The notes: generated from the sequence alone by a model not told the origin. Shown: positions 34,974-45,071, counted from the stretch's first letter. The stretch: 64,000 nt of DNA from Pukyongia salina (GCF_002966125.1 NZ_CP027062.1:124001-188000), one strand, 5' to 3'. Program-made: numbers and translations.

Positions 34974-36707
34974 TTGTTGAAAATATCAAACTACATACTC
35001 CTTTTCTTTTTTCTCTTCGGAATTTATTGTTTCGGACAGGATGATCCCGGAAAAACTAAAGTCTCGGTACAGTCCGGCTATCTTGAAAAGAAACCCGAAT
35101 TTCCCGATGCTATCATCTACACCAAGGACAATTCCGGGCAGGTGTATATTGTGCACGAAGGCGTAGAGATGTGGTGCGACCAGGCCTTTGTTTACCTGAA
35201 AGACAATTTTGTAAAAGCCTACGGAAAAGTACGCATCATGCAGGGAGATACCGTTTCCATGCGAAGTAAATACGCCGAATATAACGGTAACACGCAATTT
35301 GCCTTCGCCAGTGGCGAGGTAGTCCTTACCGAACCCAAAACCACCTTGCGTACAGACACCTTGTATTTCGACCGTATCAAACAGCAGGCCTTTTACCGCT
35401 CCGGAGGTACCGTACGTGATACGGCCAGCACCCTAACCAGCCGTATAGGACGCTACTATGCCGCAACCAAGAAATATCAATTCCTCTCTGGGGTGAAGAT
35501 CGTTAACCCAAAGTATACTGTAAACAGCGAACAACTCGATTTTTATTCCGAAACAGGAGGTGCCTATCTGTATGGCGAATCCACCATTGTATCTAAAACG
35601 AGTACGGTTTACTGTGAAAGAGGATATTATAACACCAGAACGGATAAAGGGTATTTTGTAAAGAACTCGAGGGTCTACTATAATAATCGGATCCTTTATG
35701 GGGATAGCATTTATTTCGACCGAAACACAAGTTTTGCTTCAGCTACCAACAACATAAAAGTTCTGGATACGATCAACCGCAGTGTGATACGCGGACATTA
35801 TGCCGAAGTGTTTCGAGAGAAAGATTCGGTCTTTATCACGAAAAGAGCGGTGGCTGTCACGCTACGAGATAACGATTCGGTGTATGTTCACGCCGATACC
35901 CTAAGGGTAACCGGAAAGCCCGACCACCGGGTGATAAAAGGCTTTTACAGGGCGAGAATGTTTAAACGTGGCCTGCCCCCAGACGCGCCTACTAGTGGAA
36001 AATGCGATTCGATCTTTGTGGATCAGAAGGCCGGGATCACCAAACTACTACGAAACCCTATACTCTGGTCCGGTGAAAACCAGATGACCGGAGATACCAT
36101 CCATATCCTGTCTAATACCGAAACCGAGAAACTGGATACTTTGAAGGTTTTCAATAATGCGTTTCTTGTACAAAAGGACAGTGCAGGTTACAACCAGGTA
36201 AAAGGAGAACGCCTTATAGGATTGTTCACCAACAACGAACTGGATACAGTGAATATCATCAAGAATACTGAGGTAATTTATTTTTCAAGAAACGATAAAC
36301 AGGAACTGGTGGGAATAAACAATACAGTTTCTAGTTCGATACAGATGTACTTGGAACAGCAGCAAATAACCGGGATCAAGTTTATAAAACAGGCTAAGGG
36401 AAAGGTATACCCTCCCTCCCAGTTTCCGGAAAATGCGAGAATATTACCCGGATTTATCTGGCGTGGTGATGAAAGACTCATGAAAGTGCAGGATCTGTTT
36501 AATGGGAAGCCGGCACCTGTGCTTCCGAAGATACAGGGCATTCCCTTGCCTGAAGACGAAGGTGAATTCTTCGATGATATCCCGGAAGAAGAGATTGATC
36601 TGCCCGAGGCCTCAAAACTAAAGGCCAGCGATCTTCAAAACCGCCAAGATGATCCGAAACCCGAAACCCGTAAGGAAAATAAAGAAAAGGACGATGGCGA
36701 AGGCTAA
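34974..36707 (+). CDS. OstA/LptA-like exported protein
   Basis: A 577-residue protein with an N-terminal signal (SNYILLFFFLFGIYCFGQD) and repeated OstA-type beta-strands, e.g. VHEGVEMWCDQAFVYLKDNF, AYGKVRIMQGDTVSMRSKYA and TLRTDTLYFDRIKQQAFYRS. LptA/OstA proteins bridge the periplasm to carry LPS to the outer membrane; this large Bacteroidetes form probably has the same role (inference). The Asp/Glu-rich C-terminus is likely disordered. The start appears to be TTG (34974 or 34977). The last 14 bases overlap the aminotransferase gene. Confidence 0.82.
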   Translation: MLKISNYILLFFFLFGIYCFGQDDPGKTKVSVQSGYLEKKPEFPDAIIYTKDNSGQVYIVHEGVEMWCDQAFVYLKDNFVKAYGKVRIMQGDTVSMRSKYAEYNGNTQFAFASGEVVLTEPKTTLRTDTLYFDRIKQQAFYRSGGTVRDTASTLTSRIGRYYAATKKYQFLSGVKIVNPKYTVNSEQLDFYSETGGAYLYGESTIVSKTSTVYCERGYYNTRTDKGYFVKNSRVYYNNRILYGDSIYFDRNTSFASATNNIKVLDTINRSVIRGHYAEVFREKDSVFITKRAVAVTLRDNDSVYVHADTLRVTGKPDHRVIKGFYRARMFKRGLPPDAPTSGKCDSIFVDQKAGITKLLRNPILWSGENQMTGDTIHILSNTETEKLDTLKVFNNAFLVQKDSAGYNQVKGERLIGLFTNNELDTVNIIKNTEVIYFSRNDKQELVGINNTVSSSIQMYLEQQQITGIKFIKQAKGKVYPPSQFPENARILPGFIWRGDERLMKVQDLFNGKPAPVLPKIQGIPLPEDEGEFFDDIPEEEIDLPEASKLKASDLQNRQDDPKPETRKENKEKDDGEG

Positions 36708-37896
36708 TCTTGCAGCAGACTTTTTCAAACACCAGGCGCAGACCACCCCCCATCCACTTGCGATGGTAGTGTCTCACGCCGAAGGTAGCTATATCTTCGA
36801 TGAAGACGGAAATGCGCACCTCGATTTTGTAGCCGGTGTTTCTGCTTGCAGCCTTGGTCACAAACACCCATCGGTGATCAATGCAGTTAAAGAACAATTG
36901 GACAAATACCTGCATGTGATGGTCTATGGCGAATATGTTCAGGAGAACGCCGTCCAACTATCTAAGTTACTCGCAAGCCATTTACCCAAGCCACTGGAAA
37001 CCACTTATCTTGTTAACAGCGGTACCGAAGCCATCGATGGCGCCATTAAACTAGCGAGGCGTGTAACAGGCAGATCCGGTATTATCTATGCAGACAAGGC
37101 GTATCACGGAAATACCTATGGCGCCCTGAGCGTTATGGGAAACAAAGAACGCAAACAACCCTTCGCACCCCTTCTGCCCGATTGTCATGCCATTACCTTC
37201 AATAGCGAAGAAGACCTCGACAAGATAAACAGTAACACAGCCGCTGTTATACTGGAAACCATACAGGGAGCGGCAGGTTTTATAGAACCCGAACCAGGCT
37301 ACTTACAAAGAGTTAAACAACGGTGTGAAACCGAAGGTGCCCTATTGATACTGGATGAGATTCAGCCCGGATTTGGCCGTACCGGAAAACTATTTGGCTT
37401 CGAACATTACCAGGTGATCCCGGATATACTGGTGATGGGGAAAGGTATGGGAGGAGGTCTTCCTATAGGAGCTTTTACCGCGTCATATGCCCATATGTCG
37501 TTGTTAAAAGACAACCCTAAGTTAGGACACATCACTACTTTTGGTGGAAACCCGGTGATCGCAGCTGCAGCGCTAGCAACCTTAAAAGAGATCACCCAAT
37601 GCGACCTCATGCGGGAGGCTTTACGAAAGGAACAATTGTTCCGGGTGTTACTAATTCATCCTTTGATAAAAGAAATTCGCGGGAAAGGGCTCATGCTGGC
37701 GATCATGGTGGAAAATGCCTCGATCGCAAATGAGATCATACTGGGTTGTAAAGAGGCCGGACTCATACTTTTCTGGCTTTTATTTGAGTCTTGTGCGATT
37801 AGGATTACACCACCGCTAACCATTTCAGAAGAGGAAATAAGAAAAGGCTGCGCCATAATTGCAGCCGTTATGGACAAGGTTAGTGAAAAAACTTAA
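36694..37896 (+). CDS. Class III PLP-dependent aminotransferase
   Basis: A 400-residue aminotransferase of the acetylornithine/aspartate-family type. Motifs: LDFVAGVSACSLGHKHPSVI, YLVNSGTEAIDGAIKLARR, LILDEIQPGFGRTGKLFGFE (with the PLP-binding Asp) and the Schiff-base Lys in VMGKGMGGGLPIGAF; TTFGGNPV follows. The amino donor and acceptor are not determined. The frame extends 45 bases upstream, but the ATG at 36694 (MAKANLAADFFKHQAQ) fits the fold and still overlaps the OstA-like gene by 14 bases, implying translational coupling. Confidence 0.9.
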   Translation: MAKANLAADFFKHQAQTTPHPLAMVVSHAEGSYIFDEDGNAHLDFVAGVSACSLGHKHPSVINAVKEQLDKYLHVMVYGEYVQENAVQLSKLLASHLPKPLETTYLVNSGTEAIDGAIKLARRVTGRSGIIYADKAYHGNTYGALSVMGNKERKQPFAPLLPDCHAITFNSEEDLDKINSNTAAVILETIQGAAGFIEPEPGYLQRVKQRCETEGALLILDEIQPGFGRTGKLFGFEHYQVIPDILVMGKGMGGGLPIGAFTASYAHMSLLKDNPKLGHITTFGGNPVIAAAALATLKEITQCDLMREALRKEQLFRVLLIHPLIKEIRGKGLMLAIMVENASIANEIILGCKEAGLILFWLLFESCAIRITPPLTISEEEIRKGCAIIAAVMDKVSEKT

Positions 37897-37978
37897 TGAC
37901 GTAAGTAGCTGTTTTACAGTATGTTATATTCTAAAAATTCTGTTAATAAGCTTGTTAACAACAAACACGGCATAACTA

Positions 37979-38007
37979 TTGAACACCTCTTTACATTACT
38001 ATCTTTA
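37979..38007 (+). promoter_or_regulatory. Putative promoter of the TPR/DUF368/aroE cluster
   Basis: TTG at 37979-37981, 18 bases, then TATCTTTA at 38000-38007. It lies 30 bases before the start at 38037 and follows a 140-bp gap that contains no gene. Confidence 0.45.
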
Positions 38008-38036
38008 AAATAGAAGAATCCGTTAATCAGTTGTGT

Positions 38037-39437
38037 ATGAACTCTAGCCCTGACGAGTATAACAATTTCTCTCTTTCCCGCTTCGAATCCATGCTGAAGA
38101 CCAATAACGTACTTTTCTTTGACTCTGGTGAGTTCGAAGAGATCATTCAGCATTATCTTGAAAACGGTAAGATCGCCCTTGCCAAGAAAGCAGTGAAGCT
38201 TGGCCTGGAGCAACATCCTACATCTACAAACCTGAAATTATTCCAGGTTGAAATGTTCATTTTTGAGAACGAACTGGACACTGCCGAGGAGTTACTGGAC
38301 TCTTTAGAGCCTCTGGAACAATCCAATGAGGAGATCTATATTCAGAAAGCAAACATCCTATCCCGAAGGGATGAACATAAGAAAGCTATCCGTCTTTTAC
38401 ATAAAGCACTTGAAATCACCTCCGATGAGGCAGACGTATTGTCACTTATTGGTATGGAATACCTCTTTATAGAAGACTTTGAAAATGCCAAACAAAATTT
38501 TATGAGGTGTTTAGAACAGGATGAGGAGGACTATTCGGCCCTATATAACATTATTTATTGTTTCGATTATCTGGAGCAACATGAAGCTGCGATCGATTAC
38601 CTGAATGACTATCTTAATAAGAATCCTTATTGCGAAGTAGCATGGCACCAGGTGGGCAAGCAGTATACAAATCTTGAAGAATTTAACAAGGCTCTGGCCG
38701 CCTTCGATTTCGCCATTATTAGTGACGATAGTTTTATTGGGGCATACCTTGAAAAAGGTAAAGTACTTGAAAAACTGCGCAGGTATACCGAGGCGATCGA
38801 AAGTTATACCATTACCCTGGGACTGGACGAACCTACTTCCTTTGCCTTATTGCGAATAGGGAAATGTTACGAAAAACTGGGGAATAGTGAGCTCGCCTTA
38901 AAATTCTACAACAAATGTGTGGAAGAAGATGCCTTGTTGGACAAAGGCTGGATCGCGATAACCGATTTTTATTACAAGAAGAAAAATTACCAGAAGGCAC
39001 TTTACTACATTGATAAAGCGATCAATATAGACAGTGAGAACGTTTTGTATTGGAAACGATATGCGAAGATCAATAACAGACTAAACCTCTTTGAAGAAGC
39101 TGAGCATGGCTTTAGAAGAAGTATAGAGCTGGGTAATTACGAACTGGAGACCTGGTTGGCCCGCGCCGATATATTATTACAATTGGGCGAATTTGAAGCT
39201 GCCATTAATAACCTGCATCAGGCAGCCGAGTTCTATCCGGAGTCTGCCGAGATCGAATATCGTCTTGCAGGCGTACATTATTTACTGAACGAAGATGATA
39301 AAGGACGATATCATCTTAAGAATGCTCTTAAATTCGAACCGGAATATGCCTTGATCATCGAGGAGATCTTTCCATCTATCTACGATCGTAAATCGGTTAG
39401 GGAATTAATTAAAAATCAACAGAATCCTTCACTTTAA
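38037..39437 (+). CDS. Tetratricopeptide-repeat protein
   Basis: A 466-residue soluble protein built of about a dozen TPR helices, e.g. EIYIQKANILSRRDEHKKAI, LSLIGMEYLFIEDFENAKQN, EVAWHQVGKQYTNLEEFNKA, FALLRIGKCYEKLGNSELAL and LETWLARADILLQLGEFEAA. No signal peptide or membrane helix, so probably a cytoplasmic scaffold; partner unknown. The frame opens at a TTG two codons earlier, but the ATG at 38037 is preferred. It heads a run of same-strand genes (two DUF368, aroE, DUF349) that recurs in flavobacteria. Confidence 0.88.
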   Translation: MNSSPDEYNNFSLSRFESMLKTNNVLFFDSGEFEEIIQHYLENGKIALAKKAVKLGLEQHPTSTNLKLFQVEMFIFENELDTAEELLDSLEPLEQSNEEIYIQKANILSRRDEHKKAIRLLHKALEITSDEADVLSLIGMEYLFIEDFENAKQNFMRCLEQDEEDYSALYNIIYCFDYLEQHEAAIDYLNDYLNKNPYCEVAWHQVGKQYTNLEEFNKALAAFDFAIISDDSFIGAYLEKGKVLEKLRRYTEAIESYTITLGLDEPTSFALLRIGKCYEKLGNSELALKFYNKCVEEDALLDKGWIAITDFYYKKKNYQKALYYIDKAINIDSENVLYWKRYAKINNRLNLFEEAEHGFRRSIELGNYELETWLARADILLQLGEFEAAINNLHQAAEFYPESAEIEYRLAGVHYLLNEDDKGRYHLKNALKFEPEYALIIEEIFPSIYDRKSVRELIKNQQNPSL

Positions 39438-39468
39438 ATTACGTAATTTTGGCTGAAATGCCTGTGCT

Positions 39469-40440
39469 ATGCCTACACGTAATTTTCTTCAATATCTGTT
39501 AGTTACCGCTAAAGGCGTTGCCATGGGCGCTGCAGATGTGGTACCGGGTGTATCCGGAGGTACTATTGCCTTTATCAGTGGGATATACGAAGAGCTGATA
39601 GAGACTATTCATAAACTCGACCTGGGGTTCTTCAGATCGTGGAAAAAGAGCGGATTTAAAACCGCCTGGAACACCTATAATCTACCTTTTTTACTGGCAT
39701 TGTTCTCCGGGGTAATAGTAAGCATACTGTCCCTGGCAAAGTTAATTACCTGGTTGCTGGCAGATCATCCAATATTGGTGTGGTCTTTCTTCTTCGGCCT
39801 GGTGGTTGCCAGTATATTATTTGTAGGAAAACAAATAACACAATGGAATTTTAAAACAGTGCTGGCCATAATCCTGGCAGCTGCTCTGGCATTGTTCATT
39901 ACACTTGCCAAACCAATAGGCTCGCCAGAGAGCTCCTGGTTCTTGTTTGTTGCCGGTTTTATCGCGATCATCGCGATGATCCTTCCCGGGATAAGCGGAG
40001 CATTTATACTCCTGCTACTGGGTGCTTATTCGCCTGTGATAGCTACCCTGGCGCAATTAAGTGATGGTATTGCCTCGCTAAACTGGAATATGATTGGGAA
40101 TGCCTCCATGAAACTGGGGATCTTTGCGTTGGGAGCCGTAATAGGCTTGAAAGTCTTCTCACGTACTCTAAACTGGATGTTCAAACATTATAAAAATCTC
40201 ACTCTGGCAGTACTCACCGGCTTTATGATAGGTGCTCTCAATAAAATATGGCCCTGGAAGGAGGTGCTGCAATACAGAACCAACCATAAAGGTGTTGAAG
40301 TACCCTTCATAGAGGAAAGTGTTCTACCCACTGCTTACGATGGCGATCCAAAACTTCTGATGGCTATACTCTTTTTAGTAATTGGCTTTCTCACCATTTT
40401 CATACTCGAACGTATTTCAGTAAATAAAAAAGTTAGCTGA
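39469..40440 (+). CDS. DUF368 membrane protein, copy 1
   Basis: A 323-residue protein with about eight hydrophobic helices and the DUF368 signature near the start, KGVAMGAADVVPGVSGGTIA, plus a second MILPGISGAFILLLLGAY motif halfway (inverted-repeat-like halves). DUF368 proteins have been implicated in undecaprenyl phosphate (C55-P) translocation in other bacteria (PopT family); assignment here is by family resemblance. It begins 31 bases after the TPR gene and lies one base before its paralogue. Confidence 0.9.
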   Translation: MPTRNFLQYLLVTAKGVAMGAADVVPGVSGGTIAFISGIYEELIETIHKLDLGFFRSWKKSGFKTAWNTYNLPFLLALFSGVIVSILSLAKLITWLLADHPILVWSFFFGLVVASILFVGKQITQWNFKTVLAIILAAALALFITLAKPIGSPESSWFLFVAGFIAIIAMILPGISGAFILLLLGAYSPVIATLAQLSDGIASLNWNMIGNASMKLGIFALGAVIGLKVFSRTLNWMFKHYKNLTLAVLTGFMIGALNKIWPWKEVLQYRTNHKGVEVPFIEESVLPTAYDGDPKLLMAILFLVIGFLTIFILERISVNKKVS

Positions 40441-40441
40441 T

Positions 40442-41464
40442 ATGGCTCAAAAACGTTCGATTGGAGATAAATTCTGGTTGGTGATGAAAGGGCTGGCTAT
40501 GGGAGCCGCCAATAAGGTGCCCGGAGTGTCTGGAGGGCTTGTGGCCTTCGTCGCAGGGTTCTATGAAGAATTCATCTATTCGCTACAGAAAGTGAATCGC
40601 AAGGCGTTCAAATTATTGATAAACGGACGCTTTAAAAGTTTTTTCCAGTATATAAACGGTCAATTTTTGGGCTTGTTGATCCTGGGAATGGTTATTAGCT
40701 ACTTTAGTGTTTCCAAATTACTCGACTACCTGATCGTGCACTACGAATTATTTGTTTGGAGTGCTTTCTTCGGAATGATCATTGGCTCCATTTATTTCAT
40801 AGCCAAGGATTTTGGAGAATGGAACAGAAAATACCTGGGCTATCTGCTCTGCGGAATTTTAGCTGGCGTAAGCATTAGTTTCCTGGAGCCTGCCACACAA
40901 AACGGGAACCTAATTTTTGTATTCTTTTGCGGGATAATTGGTGTTTCTGGGATGACCCTCCCGGGACTTTCCGGTTCCTTCATTCTAATTTTACTTGGGA
41001 ATTATGTTTTACTTCTGGTAGATGCCGTAAACGCTTTATTCGATACCATGGCCGAAATCTTTAGAGGAGACCTAAGTTTCTGGTCGGATCCTGTCCGTAT
41101 ACAATTGCTCAAGGTGTTACTGGTTTTTGCACTAGGATCACTTACCGGCCTGGTGTCTCTTTCTCATCTGCTTGCCTACGTATTAAAGAGATACAAGAAA
41201 GCTACCTATGCAGTGATCATTGGTTTTATTGCCGGGTCCCTGGGAGTTGTATGGCCATGGAAACTAAAACAATTTGAATACGACGCCAACGGCAATATTA
41301 TGTACGATGCTAATGGTGCAGAAATATTAAAGGGGTACGAAAGATACTGGCCATCAGAATTTTCGCTCGAAACCCTTTGGGCGATTTTCTTTATCATTGT
41401 AGGCATATTAATCGTACTAAGTTTAGACTGGTACCAAAAACATAGGACTCCGCACTATGGCTAA
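40442..41464 (+). CDS. DUF368 membrane protein, copy 2
   Basis: A 340-residue paralogue of the preceding protein with KGLAMGAANKVPGVSGGLVA near the start and GVSGMTLPGLSGSFILILLG halfway. The first motif has Asn-Lys instead of Asp-Val, so the two copies may differ in substrate or direction (inference). Spacing to the first copy is a single base, and its stop overlaps the aroE start (ATGGCTAA), so all three are translationally coupled. Confidence 0.9.
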   Translation: MAQKRSIGDKFWLVMKGLAMGAANKVPGVSGGLVAFVAGFYEEFIYSLQKVNRKAFKLLINGRFKSFFQYINGQFLGLLILGMVISYFSVSKLLDYLIVHYELFVWSAFFGMIIGSIYFIAKDFGEWNRKYLGYLLCGILAGVSISFLEPATQNGNLIFVFFCGIIGVSGMTLPGLSGSFILILLGNYVLLLVDAVNALFDTMAEIFRGDLSFWSDPVRIQLLKVLLVFALGSLTGLVSLSHLLAYVLKRYKKATYAVIIGFIAGSLGVVWPWKLKQFEYDANGNIMYDANGAEILKGYERYWPSEFSLETLWAIFFIIVGILIVLSLDWYQKHRTPHYG

Positions 41465-42188
41465 ATATGGCTTGATTGGAAAGGATCTAAGTCATTCCTT
41501 TTCCAAAACATTTTTCACTTATAAGTTTGAACAGGAAAACCGTCGGGATTCTTATCACAACTTCGAACTAGAAAGTCTCGAAGAATTCCCTCAGCTTATC
41601 AAAAATACCGAAGGATTAAAAGGGCTTAATGTTACCATCCCCTATAAGGAAGCCATCATCCCATATTTGTACAAGCTGGATAAGGAGGCCGAAAAGATCG
41701 GTGCTGTAAATACCATTAAATTTAGAAAAGACGGAAAATTAATAGGCTACAATACAGATCATTATGGTTTTGCCAAGGCCCTGGCAGATTTTTTCCCTAT
41801 CAAAGAAAAAACTGCGCTGATCCTTGGAACCGGTGGAGCCTCGAAAGCGGTACAGTACGTACTGGATGCTATGGAATTTGATTACGAAGTCGTGTCGAGA
41901 AAACCTACTGTTGACAGTATTGGTTATAATTCCTTAAGCCGGGATGTCATTGCAGATCACCTTCTAATCGTTAATTGCACGCCAATTGGAACCAGCCCCA
42001 ATGTGAACGACTGCCCAAAGATCCCCTATCAATATCTCACCAAGGATCATGTATTGTTCGACCTTATTTACAACCCCAGGGAAACCGAATTTATGAAGAG
42101 AGGGTTTGTAAAAGGCGCCAGGGTGATCAACGGACTTAAAATGCTGGAAAACCAGGCAAAAAAGTCCTGGCGGATCTGGAAATTGTAA
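41457..42188 (+). CDS. aroE: Shikimate dehydrogenase
   Basis: Reduces 3-dehydroshikimate with NADPH in the aromatic amino-acid pathway. A 243-residue protein, slightly short for the family. LIGKDLSHSFSKTFFTYKF binds shikimate, GLNVTIPYKEAIIPYL contains the catalytic Lys, NTDHYGFAKAL supplies the Asp, and LILGTGGASKAVQYVL is the NADP-binding loop. Overlaps the second DUF368 gene by 8 bases. Confidence 0.95.
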   Translation: MAKYGLIGKDLSHSFSKTFFTYKFEQENRRDSYHNFELESLEEFPQLIKNTEGLKGLNVTIPYKEAIIPYLYKLDKEAEKIGAVNTIKFRKDGKLIGYNTDHYGFAKALADFFPIKEKTALILGTGGASKAVQYVLDAMEFDYEVVSRKPTVDSIGYNSLSRDVIADHLLIVNCTPIGTSPNVNDCPKIPYQYLTKDHVLFDLIYNPRETEFMKRGFVKGARVINGLKMLENQAKKSWRIWKL

Positions 42189-42287
42189 AAATCTCCCTTT
42201 TTACTTCAAAATAAGATAGGCTACTTTGCCGTTTGCATAGTAGTTAGTATCTTACCATTCCTTACTCGAACCTCAACATTGAAAGAA

Positions 42288-44414
42288 ATGTCCGACAAAA
42301 AATTGCAAGAAGAAAAACTTTCCGATAAATCTTCGGAACCATCCGAAAAAAAAACAGTCGTTCCAGAAAATATTTCGGAAGGAGAAGATACTAGTGCTGC
42401 TGAAACGCCCGCAGGTGATTCGGAAGAGGTTGCTGTGGATGTTTCAGAAGGAAAAAAGCAAGAGGAACCCATTGCTGAAGAAACAAATGACGATGCTTCA
42501 GAAGAAATGCAGGTAGACGAAGCAGACACTCCAAAAGAAGATACGGTCGCTTCCGAAGAAAAAAAGGAAGACAAACCTGAACAGGAGGTAGTGAAAGCCA
42601 ACACCCCCATGGATACGGATGAGGAGGAGGAAGAAGAAGAAGAGGTGAGCTCATCTGATGATGAGGATGAAGAAGAAACTCAGGAAGTGGAAGAGGAAAA
42701 AGATTACCATTCCCTTTCGAAAAAGGAACTCGTTGCGGAGTTGAAAGAATTGCTAAATTCGAAACAGGTTCAGCAAATAAAGAATGAAGTTGAAGAGATT
42801 CGGTCTGAATTCAATGCGAAATTCAACGAAGAACTGGAACACGAAAAGGAAGAGTTCCTCGCAAATGGTGGTAATATTATAGATTTCCATTATACCACCC
42901 CGCTAAAAAAGGAATTTAACTCACTCTATTTCGACTATAAGGAAAAACGAAATCACTATTACAGATCCCTAAAAAAAGATCTCTCGGCCAATCTCGAAAG
43001 ACGACAGGAACTCATAGAGGAATTAAAAGGCCTGCTCAATGCCGAGGAGAATATAAATACTACTTACAAACATTTTAAGGATATACAGGAGCGCTGGCAC
43101 ACGGCCGGCCCCATCCCCAGGGATAAGTACAATCTTATCTGGAACACCTATCATCATCACGTTGAGAATTTCTATGATTTTCTTCATCTGAATAGGGAAT
43201 TCCGGGATCTGGATTTTAAACATAACCTGGAGCAGAAACTTAAACTCATTACCCGGGCCGAAGAATTACAACAGGAAGAAGATATTAATAAAGCCTTCAG
43301 GGAGTTACAGATGCTTCATAAGATGTGGAAGGAAGAAATTGGTCCTGTAGCCAAAGAATACCGGGAAGAGGTTTGGGAGAAGTTTAGTGCGGCTACCAAG
43401 GTCATCCATGATAAGCGTTTCGAATATCTGAAGGAAATGGAATCCACCTTCGAGGATAATCTCGAGGCGAAAAAGAAGATCGTTGAACAAATCACAGAGG
43501 TTACTGCTGCTACCAAACCCAGCCATCAGAACTGGCAAAATGCTATAAAGAAGGTACAGGCCCTGAGGGATCAGTACTTTGAGATAGGGAAAGTACCACG
43601 GCTAAACAATAAGGAGATATGGAATGCCTTTAAAGAATCTACACGAAATTTTAATAAGGCTAAGAATAATTTCTACAAGAACCAGAAAAAAGAGCAATAC
43701 ACTAATCTGGAAAAAAAGCGAGAACTTATAAAGATCGCCCAGGAAAATAAGGATAGCGACGACTTCGAAGTGGTTACTCCTTTAATGAAAAAGATACAGG
43801 CAGATTGGAAGAAAGTGGGTCATGTGCCCAGAAAAGACAGTGATAAGATCTGGAAAGAGTTCAAAGAGGCTTGTAATTATTATTTCGATAGACTTCACAG
43901 TGTGAAGAACGAAGCGAATAAAGAAGAGGTTGAGCATTTAGAGACCAAAACCAAAATGCTTGAAGAGATAAAAAACCTCGAGCTTAGTGGCAGCAAGGAT
44001 GAAGACCTGAAGCTGATAAAAGAGAAGATCGGCGAATGGAAGAAGGTGGGAAGGGTTCCTTTTAAGAAAAAATCCATAGAGCAGCAGTTCAATAAAGAAC
44101 TGGATACATTGTTTGGCAAGATGGACCTCAACAAAAAGGAGGCCGAAATGATCAAATTTGAGAACAAGCTCAATTCGATGGTTTCCCAGGAAGATGAGAG
44201 AAAGTTGAAGAACGAACATTTCTTTATTTCCAAGAAGATCGATGAGACCAAAGATGAGATCAGGCAGTTGGAAAACAATCTTGGGTTCTTCCAGCATGTG
44301 GACGATTCGAATCCGCTGGTTATGGAAGTCCACCAGAATATCGCCAGGCATAAGGAGCAACTGGAAGTTTGGAAGGCAAAACTTAAACGTATCAAGAAAG
44401 TAAGAAACTCCTGA
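42288..44414 (+). CDS. DUF349 helical-repeat protein with acidic N-terminus
   Basis: A 708-residue protein. Residues 1-140 are extremely Glu/Asp/Ser rich and probably disordered (TDEEEEEEEEVSSSDDEDEE is typical). From about residue 200 there are repeated DUF349 three-helix modules with the W-x-x-x-G-x-V-P-R motif: DIQERWHTAGPIPRDKYNLI, WKKVGHVPRKDSDKIWKEFK and WKKVGRVPFKKKSIEQQFN. The C-terminus is a coiled coil. Function unknown; no signal peptide. A TTG start three codons earlier is possible. Confidence 0.88.
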   Translation: MSDKKLQEEKLSDKSSEPSEKKTVVPENISEGEDTSAAETPAGDSEEVAVDVSEGKKQEEPIAEETNDDASEEMQVDEADTPKEDTVASEEKKEDKPEQEVVKANTPMDTDEEEEEEEEVSSSDDEDEEETQEVEEEKDYHSLSKKELVAELKELLNSKQVQQIKNEVEEIRSEFNAKFNEELEHEKEEFLANGGNIIDFHYTTPLKKEFNSLYFDYKEKRNHYYRSLKKDLSANLERRQELIEELKGLLNAEENINTTYKHFKDIQERWHTAGPIPRDKYNLIWNTYHHHVENFYDFLHLNREFRDLDFKHNLEQKLKLITRAEELQQEEDINKAFRELQMLHKMWKEEIGPVAKEYREEVWEKFSAATKVIHDKRFEYLKEMESTFEDNLEAKKKIVEQITEVTAATKPSHQNWQNAIKKVQALRDQYFEIGKVPRLNNKEIWNAFKESTRNFNKAKNNFYKNQKKEQYTNLEKKRELIKIAQENKDSDDFEVVTPLMKKIQADWKKVGHVPRKDSDKIWKEFKEACNYYFDRLHSVKNEANKEEVEHLETKTKMLEEIKNLELSGSKDEDLKLIKEKIGEWKKVGRVPFKKKSIEQQFNKELDTLFGKMDLNKKEAEMIKFENKLNSMVSQEDERKLKNEHFFISKKIDETKDEIRQLENNLGFFQHVDDSNPLVMEVHQNIARHKEQLEVWKAKLKRIKKVRNS

Positions 44415-44416
44415 TC

Positions 44417-45049
44417 ATGACCCCCTGCCTGCTTTGCCATAGTGAAAGTACGGCTTCCTTTTTCGAGGGTAACACTCAATCATTTTATTCCTGTTCTCAG
44501 TGTGGCACCGTTTTTCGCCACCCGTCCAATTTTATTTCGGCTTCGGAAGAAAAGGCCCGATACCTCACCCATAATAATGATGTGAACGATCCCAGGTACC
44601 GGCAATTTGTGTCCCCTATTACCGAGAAGGTAATGGAAGAATTTAATACTACTAGCCTCGGACTGGATTTTGGAGCGGGCACCGGCCCGGTGATCACCGA
44701 GATCCTAACCAACAAAGGATACCGTTTAAATCTTTACGATCCATTTTTTCATCCCGATGTAAGTGTATTGAATGAGACCTACGATTTTATTGTTTGCTGT
44801 GAAGTAATAGAACATTTTAAAAAGCCACAAAAGGAATTTAGCCTGTTGAAACGTCTACTTAAACCGGATGGAAAGCTTTATTGTATGACCCACCTGCTGT
44901 GTGAACCCAGGGATTTCACGAACTGGTATTACAAGGACGATCCTACTCATGTTATTTTTTATATGGAGGAAAATCTTAGATGGATACGAGATAACTTCGG
45001 TTTTTCGGAAGTAAAGATCGATGAAAGATTAATTGTCTTCTCGAGGTAG
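44417..45049 (+). CDS. Class I SAM-dependent methyltransferase with N-terminal zinc-ribbon-like motif
   Basis: A 210-residue protein. It starts with two Cys pairs (CLLCHSES and CSQCGTVFRH) that may bind zinc, followed by a Rossmann methyltransferase domain: LGLDFGAGTGPVITEILTNK (SAM loop) and FIVCCEVIEHFKKPQKEFSL. Substrate unknown. It starts 2 bases after the DUF349 gene. Convergent with mazG, from which it is separated by a 12-bp perfect palindrome. Confidence 0.88.
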   Translation: MTPCLLCHSESTASFFEGNTQSFYSCSQCGTVFRHPSNFISASEEKARYLTHNNDVNDPRYRQFVSPITEKVMEEFNTTSLGLDFGAGTGPVITEILTNKGYRLNLYDPFFHPDVSVLNETYDFIVCCEVIEHFKKPQKEFSLLKRLLKPDGKLYCMTHLLCEPRDFTNWYYKDDPTHVIFYMEENLRWIRDNFGFSEVKIDERLIVFSR

Positions 45050-45071
45050 GAAGTTCGGGACTTTGGTAAAA

